39,860 nt of DNA from Chloroflexota bacterium (GTDB lineage Bacteria; Chloroflexota; UBA11872). The position numbers and the translations under genes were made by a program. The stretch covers positions 1-39,860 of the forward strand of contig JAPOWQ010000012.1 of NCBI GenBank assembly GCA_026707585.1, in the 5' to 3' direction. A model generated the notes under the pieces. That model did no database searches, was not told where the DNA came from, and worked only from the letters and a program-made list of their open reading frames with translations. Position 1 is the stretch's first letter, and each line of letters opens with the position of its first letter. This document shows positions 1-7,645 of the stretch, piece after piece.

Positions 1-395
1 TGCCAGGCGTCCAGCAAGTCGGTGGCCCGCGTGCGCTTCGCCACCGCCTCGAGCAACACCACCAATCCAAGGTCGACATCCAGCCGGCGCAGCCCCTCGA
101 CTCGCGGCCAGGCGAAGCGCAGCACCCGCTCGCCGCGCGTGTGCCGCCGCGGCCGCCGCCGCACCCACAGTCCGGTCGACTCCTCGACGCCGGTGCGGGC
201 TTCCAACACGTCGCCGCGCAGCGCGGCGACCACGGCCTCGGCGATCGGAATCACACAGGGCGCCGGGCCCTCCCGTCGCCGGGCCTGGCCGGGCAGCGGC
301 TGCCCGGCCGCCCACGGCACCAGCGGCGACGTGGTCGTGCCCTCGCGAAGCTCGGTCTCCATCTCCCATGGACTCGCAACCCATCGGCGTGCCAT
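1..395 (-). CDS. Hypothetical protein, C-terminus beyond the left edge
   Basis: I do not recognise this family. A minus-strand frame is open from an ATG at 395 to the window edge (131 complete codons), with a GGGAGG-type ribosome binding site six bases before the ATG, which decides the start. The visible product begins MARRWVASPWEME, has an Arg-rich middle (residues about 80-95) and then an Ala/Leu/Val-rich, probably helical stretch ending LLEAVAKRTRATDLLDAW. No signal peptide or membrane helix is evident. It lies 114 bases downstream of the next minus-strand gene and may share its transcript. The long plus-strand open frames over this region are shadows: they are Arg/Pro/Ser-rich and have no ribosome binding site. 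Confidence 0.65.
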   Translation of the reverse strand, partial: MARRWVASPWEMETELREGTTTSPLVPWAAGQPLPGQARRREGPAPCVIPIAEAVVAALRGDVLEARTGVEESTGLWVRRRPRRHTRGERVLRFAWPRVEGLRRLDVDLGLVVLLEAVAKRTRATDLLDAW

Positions 396-428
396 CGGGG
401 TCCTCCCGTTCGGTCTGGTCATGGCACG

Positions 429-473
429 CCCGCATGGGCCCGGCCCTCCAGGGGCCGGCACCACCCATGCGGG
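429..473. repeat. Nested inverted repeat (cruciform-capable) between two genes
   Basis: CCCGCATGGG at 429-438 and CCCATGCGGG at 464-473 are a perfect 10-bp inverted repeat. Inside the loop a second perfect 7-bp pair, CCGGCCC (440-446) and GGGCCGG (452-458), forms its own hairpin. The unit lies between two minus-strand genes, downstream of the 510-1157 gene. It has no T-run, so it is not a classical intrinsic terminator. It could be a transcript-processing or attenuation hairpin, or a REP-like palindrome. Confidence 0.55.
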
Positions 474-509
474 CGCCGGCCCCTCACGGGGCCTATCGAA
501 TCCGTGCGA

Positions 510-1157
510 TCAACGCGTGGTCGTGTGTGCCGGCATCTCCAGCACCTGCGGCGTCAGCTCGGCGATCCAGGCCGCCGCCGTCCGGCGGTCCAGCCGACCC
601 AGGTCACAGCCGTAGCGCGCCGGCGCGGCGGCGACCACGTCCAGCCCCACCCGCTCGCCCAACAGCCGCAGGGCCTTGAGCTGGATCGGCAGCGGCGGCT
701 CGCCGGCCACCTGGCCGACCGCCGTGCCGTCCGCAGCCGGCGTCGCCGCCTGACGCCGCGAGCCGCGCGGGCGTTCGATCCAGTCGGGATCCACCGCCAC
801 CCGGTGCCAGGTGCCGCGCGCCACGTGCGGGGGCCGAATCCCGCCGGTCAACTGGCGTATCGCGGCCGCGGCCTGGCGACGATTGAGGTCGCCAATCGCG
901 ACGCCGAAGCGGGCCGGCACCGCCTGCCGCCAGTCCGTCCCCAGCAGCTCCGCCAGCAGCGTCAACTGCCGGTTGCGCGCCGGTCGCTCGCCGTAGGGGA
1001 CCTGGCGCGCGGCCACGGCCCGCGTCTGGCGGGGTTGACCCGCCACATGGCGTGCGCCATCTCCGGCCGTCCGCGCCACGGACGGCGCCGGCCGCGAGCC
1101 GCGCTCAACCACGCGTTGCGCTGCCGCCGACAGCCAACGCCAACATCCTGAAACCAC
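510..1157 (-). CDS. Hypothetical protein with two tandem helical 'RR-x-AA-x-x-I' repeats
   Basis: 215 residues from a GTG at 1157. That start is chosen because AAGGAGG at 1170-1164 lies six bases upstream; an in-frame start further up at 1319 has no such site. The clear content is a duplicated module at about residues 64-103 (ending LNRRQAAAAIRQLT) and 158-203 (ending LDRRTAAAWIAELT). Each has a helix, an ARFG/ARYG turn and a closing helix. This resembles the short C-terminal helical module seen on recombination or ssDNA-associated phage and plasmid proteins (pattern 'RFG..L..L.RREAS.LIDEL'). That similarity is by eye only and the function is unknown. The N-terminal 60 residues are Arg/Ala-rich and low in information. 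The gene probably leads a short minus-strand operon with the gene to its left. Confidence 0.6.
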   Translation of the reverse strand: MVSGCWRWLSAAAQRVVERGSRPAPSVARTAGDGARHVAGQPRQTRAVAARQVPYGERPARNRQLTLLAELLGTDWRQAVPARFGVAIGDLNRRQAAAAIRQLTGGIRPPHVARGTWHRVAVDPDWIERPRGSRRQAATPAADGTAVGQVAGEPPLPIQLKALRLLGERVGLDVVAAAPARYGCDLGRLDRRTAAAWIAELTPQVLEMPAHTTTR

Positions 1158-1934
1158 GACGCTCCTCCTTCCGTCCTTCGCAGGACGGCCAAGGCCCGCC
1201 GCGTGGCGTCGCCGGCGGGCCGCGAACCACCAGGTGGTGGCATACCCGCCGGCGGCGCATTCCGCCGACAATGAAACCTCTCGCCCAACGCGACCTCCCG
1301 TCGCTCGGGCATTCGCCAACGGACGACGATTGCGACCTCCCAGCGCGTCGTCGACCAGACTCCTGTGACGTGGACGCCCTCCCAGCGCCCAGTCATTACA
1401 AACGCTGTCGCGGGCCCGCGTCGGTTAGGTGGTGCGCGGGGTCGCGACAGAGCCAGTCTGGCCGCGACGCGCTGGATCGCCTATCCAGGTTTCAGTAATT
1501 CGCCGGCGCTCCGCGAATCATAGACACCGCCGCCGACCCACCATGAACGCTGCGGGGGCCGATGCAAAGGCGTAGTTGGCGGTCGTCATCAGAGCGCCGT
1601 CGGCACCATGCCAGTCCGCCGGTCAGGACACCCCGGACGTCGCAGTCGGGGCCCCAGGGCCCAGCCCCACAGCGAGGGTTTGCGCGATGCCCTCGGTCCC
1701 AACTGCGACGGTACGTCGTCCACGCCGGCGGTGTGGTTGGAATCGACTGAACCAATCCAGCCGCGAGATCAAACCTCCACCGTGGCGACGGGCTTCGACC
1801 TGCGCGAGGTCCGACCGCTCGATTCCAGCGGCCGCCCGCGCGCCTAACGCCAGCGGGCACCGCGCGGCGAGGCGTCAGGCGCACTCGCTGGTGGCGGTAG
1901 TTTGGCGCGAGTGCCGACCTGCGCTCAGGCCGCG
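1158..1934. other. No supportable gene
   Basis: Open frames exist on both strands, but they are Arg/Pro/Ala-rich products of GC-rich DNA with no motifs and no ribosome binding sites. The right part may include the last traces of the decayed Fic gene that follows. The 40 bases before 1157 carry the ribosome binding site of the minus-strand gene; I see no confident promoter. Confidence 0.4.
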
Positions 1935-2625
1935 CCGCGTGCCTGCACGTAATCCCGCGCGGTTCGCGCGTCCCCGACGCCGCGGCACGACATGCTCTAC
2001 GAACACGCGGAGATCCCGCTTCAGAAAGTGAGGCGGAGTTCCGGAACGGCGGCGTTGAACGTCGGCGATCGTCAGCCGACCCTGGCCCAGGACGACGCCG
2101 ACTGCCATGACCTTCCGCACGGTCAGAATGTGGCGTCGCCCGAGCACATCCTGTCGCGTGGCGTGCTCTCCGCGCTGCCTTACCTCCGCGAGCTGTGGCC
2201 AACTCGCGCGTGAAGAACTCGATCCACCGAGTCATGTCTATCGACATCCGCCGCACGCCCTAAACGGCGCCGCAGAAGGCGGTCGGACCCGGATTGTCGT
2301 CCTCGCTGATCGCAACGAGTCACTTGACGTCGTAGCCGGGCCGGTAGTCCATCACATCGACAGTAGCCGCGTCGTGCGGCCGGTGCCATCAAGGAACGGA
2401 TGAATGTTCACCAACTGAAGCTGCGCGATGGTGCTGCCGATCACGGGATGCACGTCGTGTGGGTGGTTTAGCCACTGGACAGGGTCGCGCATAAGCTCCG
2501 GTATGCCGTTGGCCGGCGGAGAGACATAAGTCACGTCGCCCGTGGCCGCGTCGATGAGGTCATTCTGGATCGTTCGATAAGTGCCGGGTAACTTCGACGA
2601 GGCACATTGGCTTCGCTGGACACGG
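1935..2625 (-). pseudogene. Fic-family AMPylase-like gene, multiply frameshifted
   Basis: Pieces of one Fic protein lie in order on the minus strand in different frames. From 2610 down to about 2352 the translation reads LPGTYRTIQNDLIDAATGD and continues to the active-site motif HPFLDGTGRTTRLL (consensus HPFx[D/E]GNGR, with Thr replacing Asn). Near 2230-2200 another frame gives MTRWIEFFTRELATA, the helix that follows the Fic core. From about 2147 to 1945 a third frame gives TVRKVMAVGVVLGQGRLTI and LKRDLRVFVEHV, a winged-helix tail typical of Fic proteins that carry a DNA-binding domain. Fic domains usually transfer AMP to target proteins. With at least two frame changes and no intact start, this copy is non-functional. 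Confidence 0.75.
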
Positions 2626-3761
2626 CGACGCGGCGCATCCAGCGTCGCTCCCTACATCGCAGACCCCATCGCCTCGCTGCCTGCCACCGTCGTCTCGCAC
2701 ACGCGACATTCCGCGGCATAGCTAACCTGGGCGAATGCGTCGTGCGCGTAATGTTCCGACAAAACAAGCACGTTCGCGTCGTCTGACTATATGGGTCTAC
2801 CTACGTCATCCCTCTATTCTGCGCCCTGCGGCCGGTAAGGGTCTCCGGCCTGCGTGGTGCCCATCGTTGGCCATCCACCGTCTCGCCCACCAGTGATAGG
2901 TCGACGCGTCCGAGGGGCGAGCGACCCAGCCCTGGCTCCCGGTCGCTGGCCCTCAAAGATAAAGCCGCGCGCGGCGAACTCGAGCAACGGGCGCTCACGT
3001 GGAGGGAGGGCGTGAGGCGAGACATCGCCTGCGTGCACGAAGAGCTCCTGCAGCGCGAATAGGCGGCCATGCGGTCCGTCGAGTTGGCGCCGCTTGGAGA
3101 ATCGAAGCACGCCGGCGAGCTTGCCAGTGGGGCACGACGCGGCCGCGCGGAGCGATTGATTTCTCAGACAGGTGTCCACTCGACGCGTCCGCCCCGCCAG
3201 CGTTTGGCGACGCGGCTGGACGGATCCACGCAGCCTGACACCCGATGAAGTAGCCACGGCACTTACGATCAGGCCTCGGCGGCTCGCGGGGAATACAGGA
3301 ATCCGTAATCCTGGCCGCCATCACGCCGGGGCGTGAGCCGACCCTGGTGGCACGGGATTCCACAGACGGCGGATCGTTCCGGATCGGCGAGCGATTTGAC
3401 AGTTTCCATGGCTTCGCCGTTTTCCATGCGCAGCCCGAACTGGCCGACGTTGACTGCCAGCGTTCGCGCGCTCGCTGCGCGCCGTCCAATGCGCGTCGCC
3501 CGGCGAAGCATCCACTCGTTCGGCAGCCGGTCCAGGACCGCATGCGCTCCCGTGGCAGCGCACCAGGTCCCGCGACGTGCAAGGGGGAACGAGGCCACGC
3601 CGAGGGCGTAGGGCAAAGAAGAATGGGCGGCAGCCTCGCGCACCGAGACGGGAAGACGGTCGAGTGTGGACGCGTTGGAGAACACAGGCTGAAGGACGCT
3701 TCACAGACGGCGTTACGCCGGCGGACGTACGACGATGACCGAACAAATGGACAGGACTTGC
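2626..3761. other. No supportable gene; possible degraded minus-strand coding
   Basis: Minus-strand frames give locally protein-like text, for example 3685-3269 (includes NVGQFGLRMENGEAMETVKS) and 3257-2814 (includes GRLFALQELFVHAGDVS), but I recognise no family and see no ribosome binding sites. A further minus-strand frame at about 2780-2662 (DANVLVLSEHYAHDAFAQVS) ends at a stop. These may be remnants of decayed genes. The overlapping plus-strand frames look like shadows. Confidence 0.35.
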
Positions 3762-3781
3762 ACACAATAATATCGTTGTGT
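3762..3781. promoter_or_regulatory. Inverted repeat at the start of the DUF6932/XRE operon, possible operator
   Basis: ACACAA (3762-3767) and TTGTGT (3776-3781) form a perfect 6-bp inverted repeat with an 8-base AT-rich spacer, ending two bases before the ATG at 3784. Two-gene modules encoding an XRE-type regulator are often autorepressed through such palindromes at the promoter or start. The operator role is inference; the symmetry is seen. Confidence 0.35.
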
Positions 3782-3783
3782 AT

Positions 3784-4224
3784 ATGATCCCCGAGTTGGA
3801 TACCAATGGACTCCTTCCGCCCGGCCTGCACTGGGCCCGCTGGGACGAGTTGATGGTCAGATTCGGGAACTCACCTTGGAGGCGGTACCTCATGACAGGT
3901 CTCGAGGCCGCGCTGGAGAACCTGAAAGGCGCGGGATGCCAGACTGTCTATCTCGATGGGAGCTTCGTGACGAGCAAGACCAGACCCAACGACTACGACG
4001 CCTGCTGGGATGAGGCCGGCGTTGATCCGCTGGCCCTCGATCCCGTGCTCCTGACCTTCGACCCGGGGCGAGCCACTCAGAAGGCCAGATACAGGGGAGA
4101 GCTGTTCCCAGCCTCGGTCATCGCTGACGCAGACGGCCTGTCGTTTCTGGAGTTCTTCCAGACAGACAGGGAGACCGGGAGAGCCAAGGGGATCGTCGCC
4201 ATCGACCTCGGAGGCCTCGCATGA
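3784..4224 (+). CDS. DUF6932-type nucleotidyltransferase-like protein
   Basis: 146 residues from the ATG at 3784; a GTG two codons upstream is in frame, but homologues begin close to 'IPELxxxGLLPPG'. The protein matches the DUF6932 pattern: an N-terminal DTNGLLPPGLH block, a helical segment, then YLDGSFVTSKTRPNDYDACW. That block resembles the G-S ... D-x-D active site of nucleotidyltransferase-fold proteins. FDPGRATQKARYRGELFP and LEFFQTDRETGRAKGIV follow near the C-terminus. It overlaps the next gene by four bases (ATGA), so the two are co-translated. DUF6932 genes commonly sit beside a helix-turn-helix gene, which suggests a toxin-antitoxin-like or regulatory pair. The biochemical activity is unknown to me. 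Confidence 0.85.
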   Translation: MIPELDTNGLLPPGLHWARWDELMVRFGNSPWRRYLMTGLEAALENLKGAGCQTVYLDGSFVTSKTRPNDYDACWDEAGVDPLALDPVLLTFDPGRATQKARYRGELFPASVIADADGLSFLEFFQTDRETGRAKGIVAIDLGGLA

Positions 4225-4661
4225 TCAAGAACGAACGGCAGTATCGGATCACCAAGAATCAGGCGGAGCGGTTCTCGCAGACCCTCGCCAGCTTGAGGCA
4301 GCGCTCCGGAGAAACCGAAGGCGTGCATCCCGTTATCGCCAAAGCGCGGGAGAACGCCGTGCGAAGCCAGCTGGCAGATCTTGAGGAGCAATTGCGCGAG
4401 TATGAATCCCTCAAGGCTGGCAACTTCGAAATCAAGGACCTGAACGTGGTCGCCGACTTGCCGGCCACGCTGATCAAGGCCCGCATCTCGCAAGGCCTGA
4501 GCCAGAAAGACCTGGCGGAGCGGCTCAGCCTGAAGGAGCAGCAGATCCAGCGGTATGAGGCGACCGACTATGCGTCCGCAAGCCTGTCGCGGATCACGGA
4601 GGTCGTATGCGCGTTGGGCGTGGAGGCGAACACGGCAGCTCCAACTACAGGATCACGCTGA
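4221..4661 (+). CDS. XRE-family helix-turn-helix protein (HigA-like antitoxin/regulator)
   Basis: 146 residues. GGAGG at 4210-4214, six bases before the ATG at 4221, decides the start, which overlaps the DUF6932 stop as ATGA. Residues 1-70 are charged and helical, likely a dimerisation or partner-binding region. Residues about 82-134 are an XRE/Cro helix-turn-helix (LIKARISQGLSQKDLAERLS ... QQIQRYEATDY). This layout is known for antitoxin-like partners of DUF6932 genes. It probably binds DNA and represses its own operon, possibly at the palindrome at 3762-3781. Which partner would be toxic, if either, cannot be read from the sequence. Confidence 0.85.
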   Translation: MIKNERQYRITKNQAERFSQTLASLRQRSGETEGVHPVIAKARENAVRSQLADLEEQLREYESLKAGNFEIKDLNVVADLPATLIKARISQGLSQKDLAERLSLKEQQIQRYEATDYASASLSRITEVVCALGVEANTAAPTTGSR

Positions 4662-5676
4662 TCACGGATCCACGAATTCGCAGCGGCGGTGCACTCGGCA
4701 GTGGCGGCTCGGCAGAACGTCTCCGAATGTACTCGAGAGTAAGGCGTCAGCCTCCTTCTTTCAGAGTTTCTGCGCGGCTCCGGTCTCTAAGCTGACCGGA
4801 GCGCTGAAGCCGGAAGGGTGCACCCGACCTCCGTGTCTAGTTGCAATCCGGCGATCTGGACACTCTCAAATGCAAGTGAGACTGCGCTCGCTGTGCCCTG
4901 GAAAAGCTCCGATCTATTCCAGGGTCGGGGCCCGCCGCCTGTGCATATGCTCAGGAGCAACGGACAGTCGGTGAAGGCACCCGTCCCACGCATTGGTCGA
5001 CGTGGCGGATGACGGCCAGTCGCGCCAGACGTGCCGGGAGCGCTTCCGGCGGCTCCTCGACGCGCTGATGCCGTGGGCCCGGATCGAAGCGTGCAGGCGC
5101 CAGGTCGGCCCCAACGGTGAGCACGGACGGCCTCCGCATCCGTAGGTCCCGCGACTCCGGATTCCCGGCGTGCAACGGTTCGCCACCTGAAGCAACCAGG
5201 CGAGGGATGACGCGGGGTCTTACCGCGTGGTGGGGCCGCGGTTGGTGGGAGGGAACCAGACGGTACTCGCGCCCCGATACGACCCCGAGGCGCCATGACC
5301 GGCCCATTTGGGGCAACCAATCCGGCCCATCCCCGGTCGTCGCGAGCCAGCTCTGAGCTAGCCGACGGCGGACCCATTCCCGTTCGTTGCGAGCTGGGCA
5401 ATCGCCCGTCGGCGGCCGGGCGAGCATAAGGGTGGCAACCAAGTGCCTAACTCGACACAAGCTTGTAAGACGGCCTCAGTCCAGGGGTGGCATGGCCAAG
5501 AGCAGATTCACGCGCCGGACATCCTGATACGACATTGAACGGCAGGCGCTAGGCGACCCGCTACCGACGGTGTACGGACTTTGCAGAAGCGGCATGCCGC
5601 AAGTCACTCGTCCGCGGTCCCTATACTGGCGTGTCGCGGCCTCTGAGTTGATGGCCGGAGCAAGCGCGGCAGATTC
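4662..5676. other. No supportable gene
   Basis: About 1 kb with only Arg/Pro/Ser-rich open frames on both strands, including a 204-codon minus-strand frame at 4787-5401 and a 169-codon frame at 4951-5460. None has a family signature or ribosome binding site. It probably holds decayed or non-coding DNA plus the promoter of the GIY-YIG gene, which I cannot place. Confidence 0.4.
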
Positions 5677-6225
5677 ATGACGAGCGACGAAACCCAAGCG
5701 ACCGATGAATCCGGCATTGTCTACGTCGCGACCAACCCCATGATGCCGGGCCTGGTCAAGATCGGCAGCACGAGTCGCGCGAACGTTCAGGCGCGCTTGG
5801 ACGAGCTCTTTTCGACGGGCGTGCCCGCGCCATTCACCTGTGAGATCGCTCGGCGTGTGGATCGCTACGTCGAGGTTGAGTCCGCGCTGCATGCCATTTT
5901 TGAACCGTCGCGGGTGACGTCGGGGCGCGAGTTCTTTGAAGTGAACCTAAATCAGGTGGCTGCGGCGCTTAAACTGGCCGGTGGAGAAAACGCCATGCCG
6001 CAGCGCGATGACGAAGTCGAGTTCATCGTTGGGCAGACCGTAGTGGACAACGATGGTCGGCACGGCAAGATCGTGAGAATCACCAAGGCCATGTTTTTCC
6101 TTCGGGATCCAGAGAGCGGTGAGGAATTCAAACGCTTCTACATCCGACCGGCAGTCGATCCACTTCCCCCTACCACCACACCAGAATCTTCCGATCCCAT
6201 CGCCTCCGGGAACGAGGTGTCCTAG
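5677..6225 (+). CDS. GIY-YIG nuclease-fold protein (T5orf172/MUG113 type)
   Basis: 182 residues. Residues 13-90 carry the T5orf172/MUG113 version of the GIY-YIG fold: GIVYVATN (13-20), the second strand VKIGSTS (27-33), the conserved Arg at 40 in ARLDEL, a family-typical STGVPAPF block, Glu67/His72 in VEVESALHAIF, and GREFFEV (83-89). Such domains occur in homing, phage-borne and restriction-associated nucleases, so DNA cleavage is the likely role, though many stand-alone members are uncharacterised. Residues 100-182 form a C-terminal extension with a strand-rich block (about 113-155) and a Pro/Thr-rich tail. No strong ribosome binding site precedes the ATG. The gene stands alone between non-coding DNA and pseudogenes. 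Confidence 0.85.
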   Translation: MTSDETQATDESGIVYVATNPMMPGLVKIGSTSRANVQARLDELFSTGVPAPFTCEIARRVDRYVEVESALHAIFEPSRVTSGREFFEVNLNQVAAALKLAGGENAMPQRDDEVEFIVGQTVVDNDGRHGKIVRITKAMFFLRDPESGEEFKRFYIRPAVDPLPPTTTPESSDPIASGNEVS

Positions 6226-6267
6226 CGTCTAACCTCATCCCCGCTTTCCGAAACCACACTTGCACAG

Positions 6268-6790
6268 AAGCGGCGTCTCATACTCGCCCATCTGAGTTTC
6301 TTCGACCTCACGGACTACCGTCTGACAGGACGAGTCCCGCCCGAGGTTGGATCTCTGGTAGACCTCGAGTGACTGAATCTGAACGGAAATCGATTGCCTA
6401 GTGGGAATCCGGACGAGTTGGGGATGCTATTCGAGCCATATGCCTTCGACCTAAGGGACGATCTCCTGAGGGCGCCCGTCCCGCGTAAGCTAATATCGCT
6501 CGTCAAATTGGAACGGTTAAATCTCAGCTACAACCGGCTGACTTCGTGACTCCAGCCGGACTGGGTGCGGTGCCCAAGCTGGAGTCACCGAATCTCGAAG
6601 ACAGTCAGTTCGCAGGAATGCCTCCGGCGACGCTAGTTCGACAATCTGACCTCGAGATCTTTAGCCTCAGCGGCTACCGTCTCGCGGGCTCCTTCCTTCC
6701 GCGCAGAAGACGTCACAATGCGCCCTCATCAGCCTTGCAAGGGCACCTCGCGGGCAGAATTGCGCGAAGACGACTCGATTGGAAATCGGC
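6268..6790 (+). pseudogene. Leucine-rich-repeat protein, decayed
   Basis: Translation from about 6268 gives plant-type leucine-rich repeats: LSFFDLTDYRLTGRVPPEVG, then an in-frame TGA at 6370-6372, then LNLNGNRLPSGNP and LVKLERLNLSYNRLTS followed by TGA at 6547-6549. From 6546 a different frame continues the pattern with LGAVPKLESPNLEDSQFAGM and DLEIFSLSGYRLAGSFLP. The ~24-residue LxxLxxLxLxxNxLxGxIP spacing is clear, so this was one repeat protein, now carrying two stops and at least one frameshift, with no start visible. Such proteins usually act in protein-protein contact at the surface or with host factors; this copy is inactive. Confidence 0.65.
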
Positions 6791-7080
6791 GTAATTTCCT
6801 CCTTTGAGCCTGGAACTCGATGGCATCTGCCGCGGCGCCGGCCTGAGCCTGCATGTGGTCGGGTATCGGAACTACAGCGCGGGTTAGGTCGCGCAACGTC
6901 TGACTGTGTCTATATCTCTTGCTGTATCGCCCGCATGTTCGACGCTTACAGCGAGGCGGTCGGCCTGAGCATCATCGACAAGGCCCGGAGGCTCGGAGGC
7001 TCGGAGAGGCGGCGTAGCGCTTGTCGGCGACGCGTGACAAACTGGCTACCAGATGCCGCACGGAATCGAGGCCGTTAGTC

Positions 7081-7460
7081 ATGGATTGCGGCTTCACGAA
7101 CCAGCTGCTCCGCGCCCTTCGACTGGATCCGACGCTCTACCGCGACGTCGCCGCGCCCGGCGCCAGAACCGAGCAGGCAGCGTTGGTCCTGATCCTTGCC
7201 GCGGTCGGATTCAGCTTTGCGAACAGTGCGAGATCGCTGGTTTCCTGACTAGGTGCCGAGGGCGTGGGCGTGCTGTTCGCCGTCACGCCTACTGAGGCCA
7301 ATCGGTGGATCGCCATGCACTTTGAGAACTATCGCGTCGCTCTCGGGGTTCTGACGCTGGCAGCCGCCTGGCCGGTCTGGACCGCCGGCGTGTGGCTGGT
7401 TGCCACGCGGATGGTCAATCCGGACGAAAAACGGACCGGGTACGGCCAGGCCGCCCGCCC
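7081..7460 (+). pseudogene. Yip1-like integral membrane protein fragment with in-frame stop
   Basis: From the ATG at 7081 one frame reads LLRALRLDPTLYRDVAAPGA then a hydrophobic helix (AALVLILAAVGFSFANS), stops at TGA 7246-7248, and continues in the same frame with LGAEGVGVLFAVTP, a second hydrophobic stretch (VALGVLTLAAAWPVWTAGVW) and YGQAARPLA before similarity fades near 7460. The 'LDPxxYRDVAAPGA ... helix ... YGxxARxLAFA' plan resembles short Yip1-domain membrane proteins. The stop and the missing C-terminal helices mark it as a pseudogene. Readthrough cannot be excluded, but the truncated end argues against it. Confidence 0.5.
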
Positions 7461-7645
7461 TTTAGCTGAGTCTCACACGTCTGTGGTCAGTAACGGCCAG
7501 CGGCCGTCTGACTCTTCGACGGGCCGTCCGTGCGTGGACGATGCGCCGCCCCGGAAGTTCTGAGTCTCACCGACCACGCACCCACCAATGTCACGGATAA
7601 TCTCCCAACGGTCGAAAGTCACATACCTCGCCACCTGGGTCTCCA

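Noticed and set aside
141-1151. 336-codon plus-strand open frame at the left end
   Set aside because: Arg/Pro/His-rich, no ribosome binding site, and antisense to two minus-strand genes with strong ribosome binding sites.
4787-5460. Two overlapping minus-strand frames of 204 and 169 codons
   Set aside because: Low-complexity Arg/Pro/Ser/Gly text without motifs or start signals; two long overlapping frames in one place point to base composition.
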